Shown here piece after piece: positions 5,933-6,210 of a stretch of DNA of 6,210 nucleotides (positions are counted from its first letter, which is position 1; each line of letters opens with the position of its first letter). The notes beneath the pieces are model-generated. The model was not told where the DNA came from. It ran no database searches and saw only the letters and a program-made list of their open reading frames with translations. Location of the stretch: the NCBI GenBank assembly GCA_024636355.1, contig JAGXHH010000210.1:1-6210 (forward strand), read 5' to 3'. Source of the DNA: Desulfobacteraceae bacterium. Its GTDB lineage: Bacteria > Desulfobacterota > Desulfobacteria > Desulfobacterales > Desulfosalsimonadaceae. The position numbers and the translations under genes are program-made.

Positions 5933-6169
5933 TCAGGCAGCCGACTTTTCCTTGATGTAATTGATGGCATCCTCGACAGTGCCCAGTCTTTCGGCGTCGT
6001 CATCGGGGACTTCGATGTCAAATTCTTCTTCCATGGTCATGATCAGTTCCACGATGGCAAGCGAATCGGCGCCCAGATCGTCTATCAGGGAGGCTTTGGG
6101 CACAACATCGCCGGGATCCACATCGAGCTTTTCCGCAATCAGTTTTTTGACCTTCTCTTCAATCGTCAT
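5933..6169 (-). CDS. acpP: Acyl carrier protein
   Basis: Small acidic carrier of growing acyl chains in type II fatty acid synthesis; the holo form carries 4'-phosphopantetheine on Ser36. The 78 residues form the usual four-helix ACP: MTIEEKVKKLIAEKL, then GADSLAIVELIMTMEEEFDIEVPDDDAERL (33-62), and a last helix TVEDAINYIKEK. The modified motif reads Asp35-Ser36-Leu37-Ala38, where housekeeping ACPs usually have DSLD. The acidic helix II (Glu41, Glu47-49) is kept. Start at 6169 is supported by AAGGAG 8 nt upstream. It follows the fabG tail by 17 nt, which supports a role in core fatty acid synthesis rather than a polyketide or secondary pathway. An alternative is a specialised ACP with its own partner enzymes. 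Confidence 0.96.
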   Translation of the reverse strand: MTIEEKVKKLIAEKLDVDPGDVVPKASLIDDLGADSLAIVELIMTMEEEFDIEVPDDDAERLGTVEDAINYIKEKSAA

Positions 6170-6177
6170 CAGAACAA

Positions 6178-6183
6178 CTCCTT
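6178..6183 (-). promoter_or_regulatory. Shine-Dalgarno sequence of acpP
   Basis: AAGGAG lies 8 nt before the acpP ATG and within the 17-nt gap after the fabG stop. It is the strongest ribosome binding site in the window, in keeping with the very high expression usual for acyl carrier protein. Confidence 0.85.
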
Positions 6184-6186
6184 AGC

Positions 6187-6210
6187 TTATATATACATTC
6201 CACCATTGAC
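6187..6210 (-). CDS. fabG: C-terminal end of 3-oxoacyl-ACP reductase FabG (partial)
   Basis: Only seven codons and a TAA stop are inside the window. They read VNGGMYI, which matches the conserved C-terminus of FabG reductases (the VNGGMYM-type ending in E. coli and Vibrio). The position directly before acpP is the normal fabG location. FabG would perform the NADPH-dependent reduction of 3-oxoacyl-ACP using the carrier encoded next. The call rests on a short peptide plus context, so it is probable rather than proven. Confidence 0.75.
   Translation of the reverse strand, partial: VNGGMYI

Noticed and set aside
6187..6200. TATATATAAGC as a promoter -10 for acpP
   Set aside because: The sequence is better explained as the last codons and stop of fabG (MYI-stop), and no good -35 can be assessed before the window ends.

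Overview
The window holds one convergent block of housekeeping genes, all on the minus strand. In transcription order (right to left) they are: the last codons of fabG, acpP, rpiB, glyA, a dCMP deaminase (ComEB type), nrdR, ribD, ribE (riboflavin synthase) and ribBA, which runs off the left edge. I see no credible plus-strand gene, no RNA gene, no insertion sequence and no CRISPR array. The order fab genes, acpP, rpiB, glyA, dCMP deaminase, nrdR and rib genes is one I associate with Desulfobacterota (former Deltaproteobacteria). The protein sequences and moderately GC-rich composition fit a Desulfobacterales-like sulfate reducer or relative. That assignment is inference from gene order and protein character, not from a search.

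Right part (about 3100-6210): the fabG tail is followed by acpP with a strong ribosome binding site, then rpiB, glyA, the dCMP deaminase and nrdR. Gaps are short (17, 36, 54 and 45 nt), and the deaminase and nrdR overlap by an ATGA. This looks like one transcription unit joining fatty-acid synthesis, pentose-phosphate isomerisation, one-carbon (serine/glycine/folate) supply, dUMP supply for thymidylate, and the ATP/dATP-sensing repressor of ribonucleotide reductase. fabF, which often follows acpP, is absent here.

Middle (2973-3107): the nrdR-ribD gap carries two inverted repeats. One is a 15-bp stem with a 3-nt loop and a weak U-rich tail. This is the most likely place for transcription to be attenuated or restarted before the riboflavin genes.

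Left part (1-2972): ribD, ribE and ribBA cover most of riboflavin synthesis: GTP ring opening, deamination/reduction, the four-carbon unit, and the final dismutation. Lumazine synthase (ribH) is not in the window and could lie beyond position 1. The ribD-ribE gap holds a degenerate heptanucleotide repeat array that reaches into ribD, encodes the last 11 or so residues of RibD and supplies its stop codon.

I did not find a new biological system. The points most worth a second look are the repeat array that extends RibD, the His-to-Gln change at a metal-ligand position in the RibB domain, the missing fabF, the hairpin pair before ribD, and the DSLA (not DSLD) phosphopantetheine motif in the acyl carrier protein.
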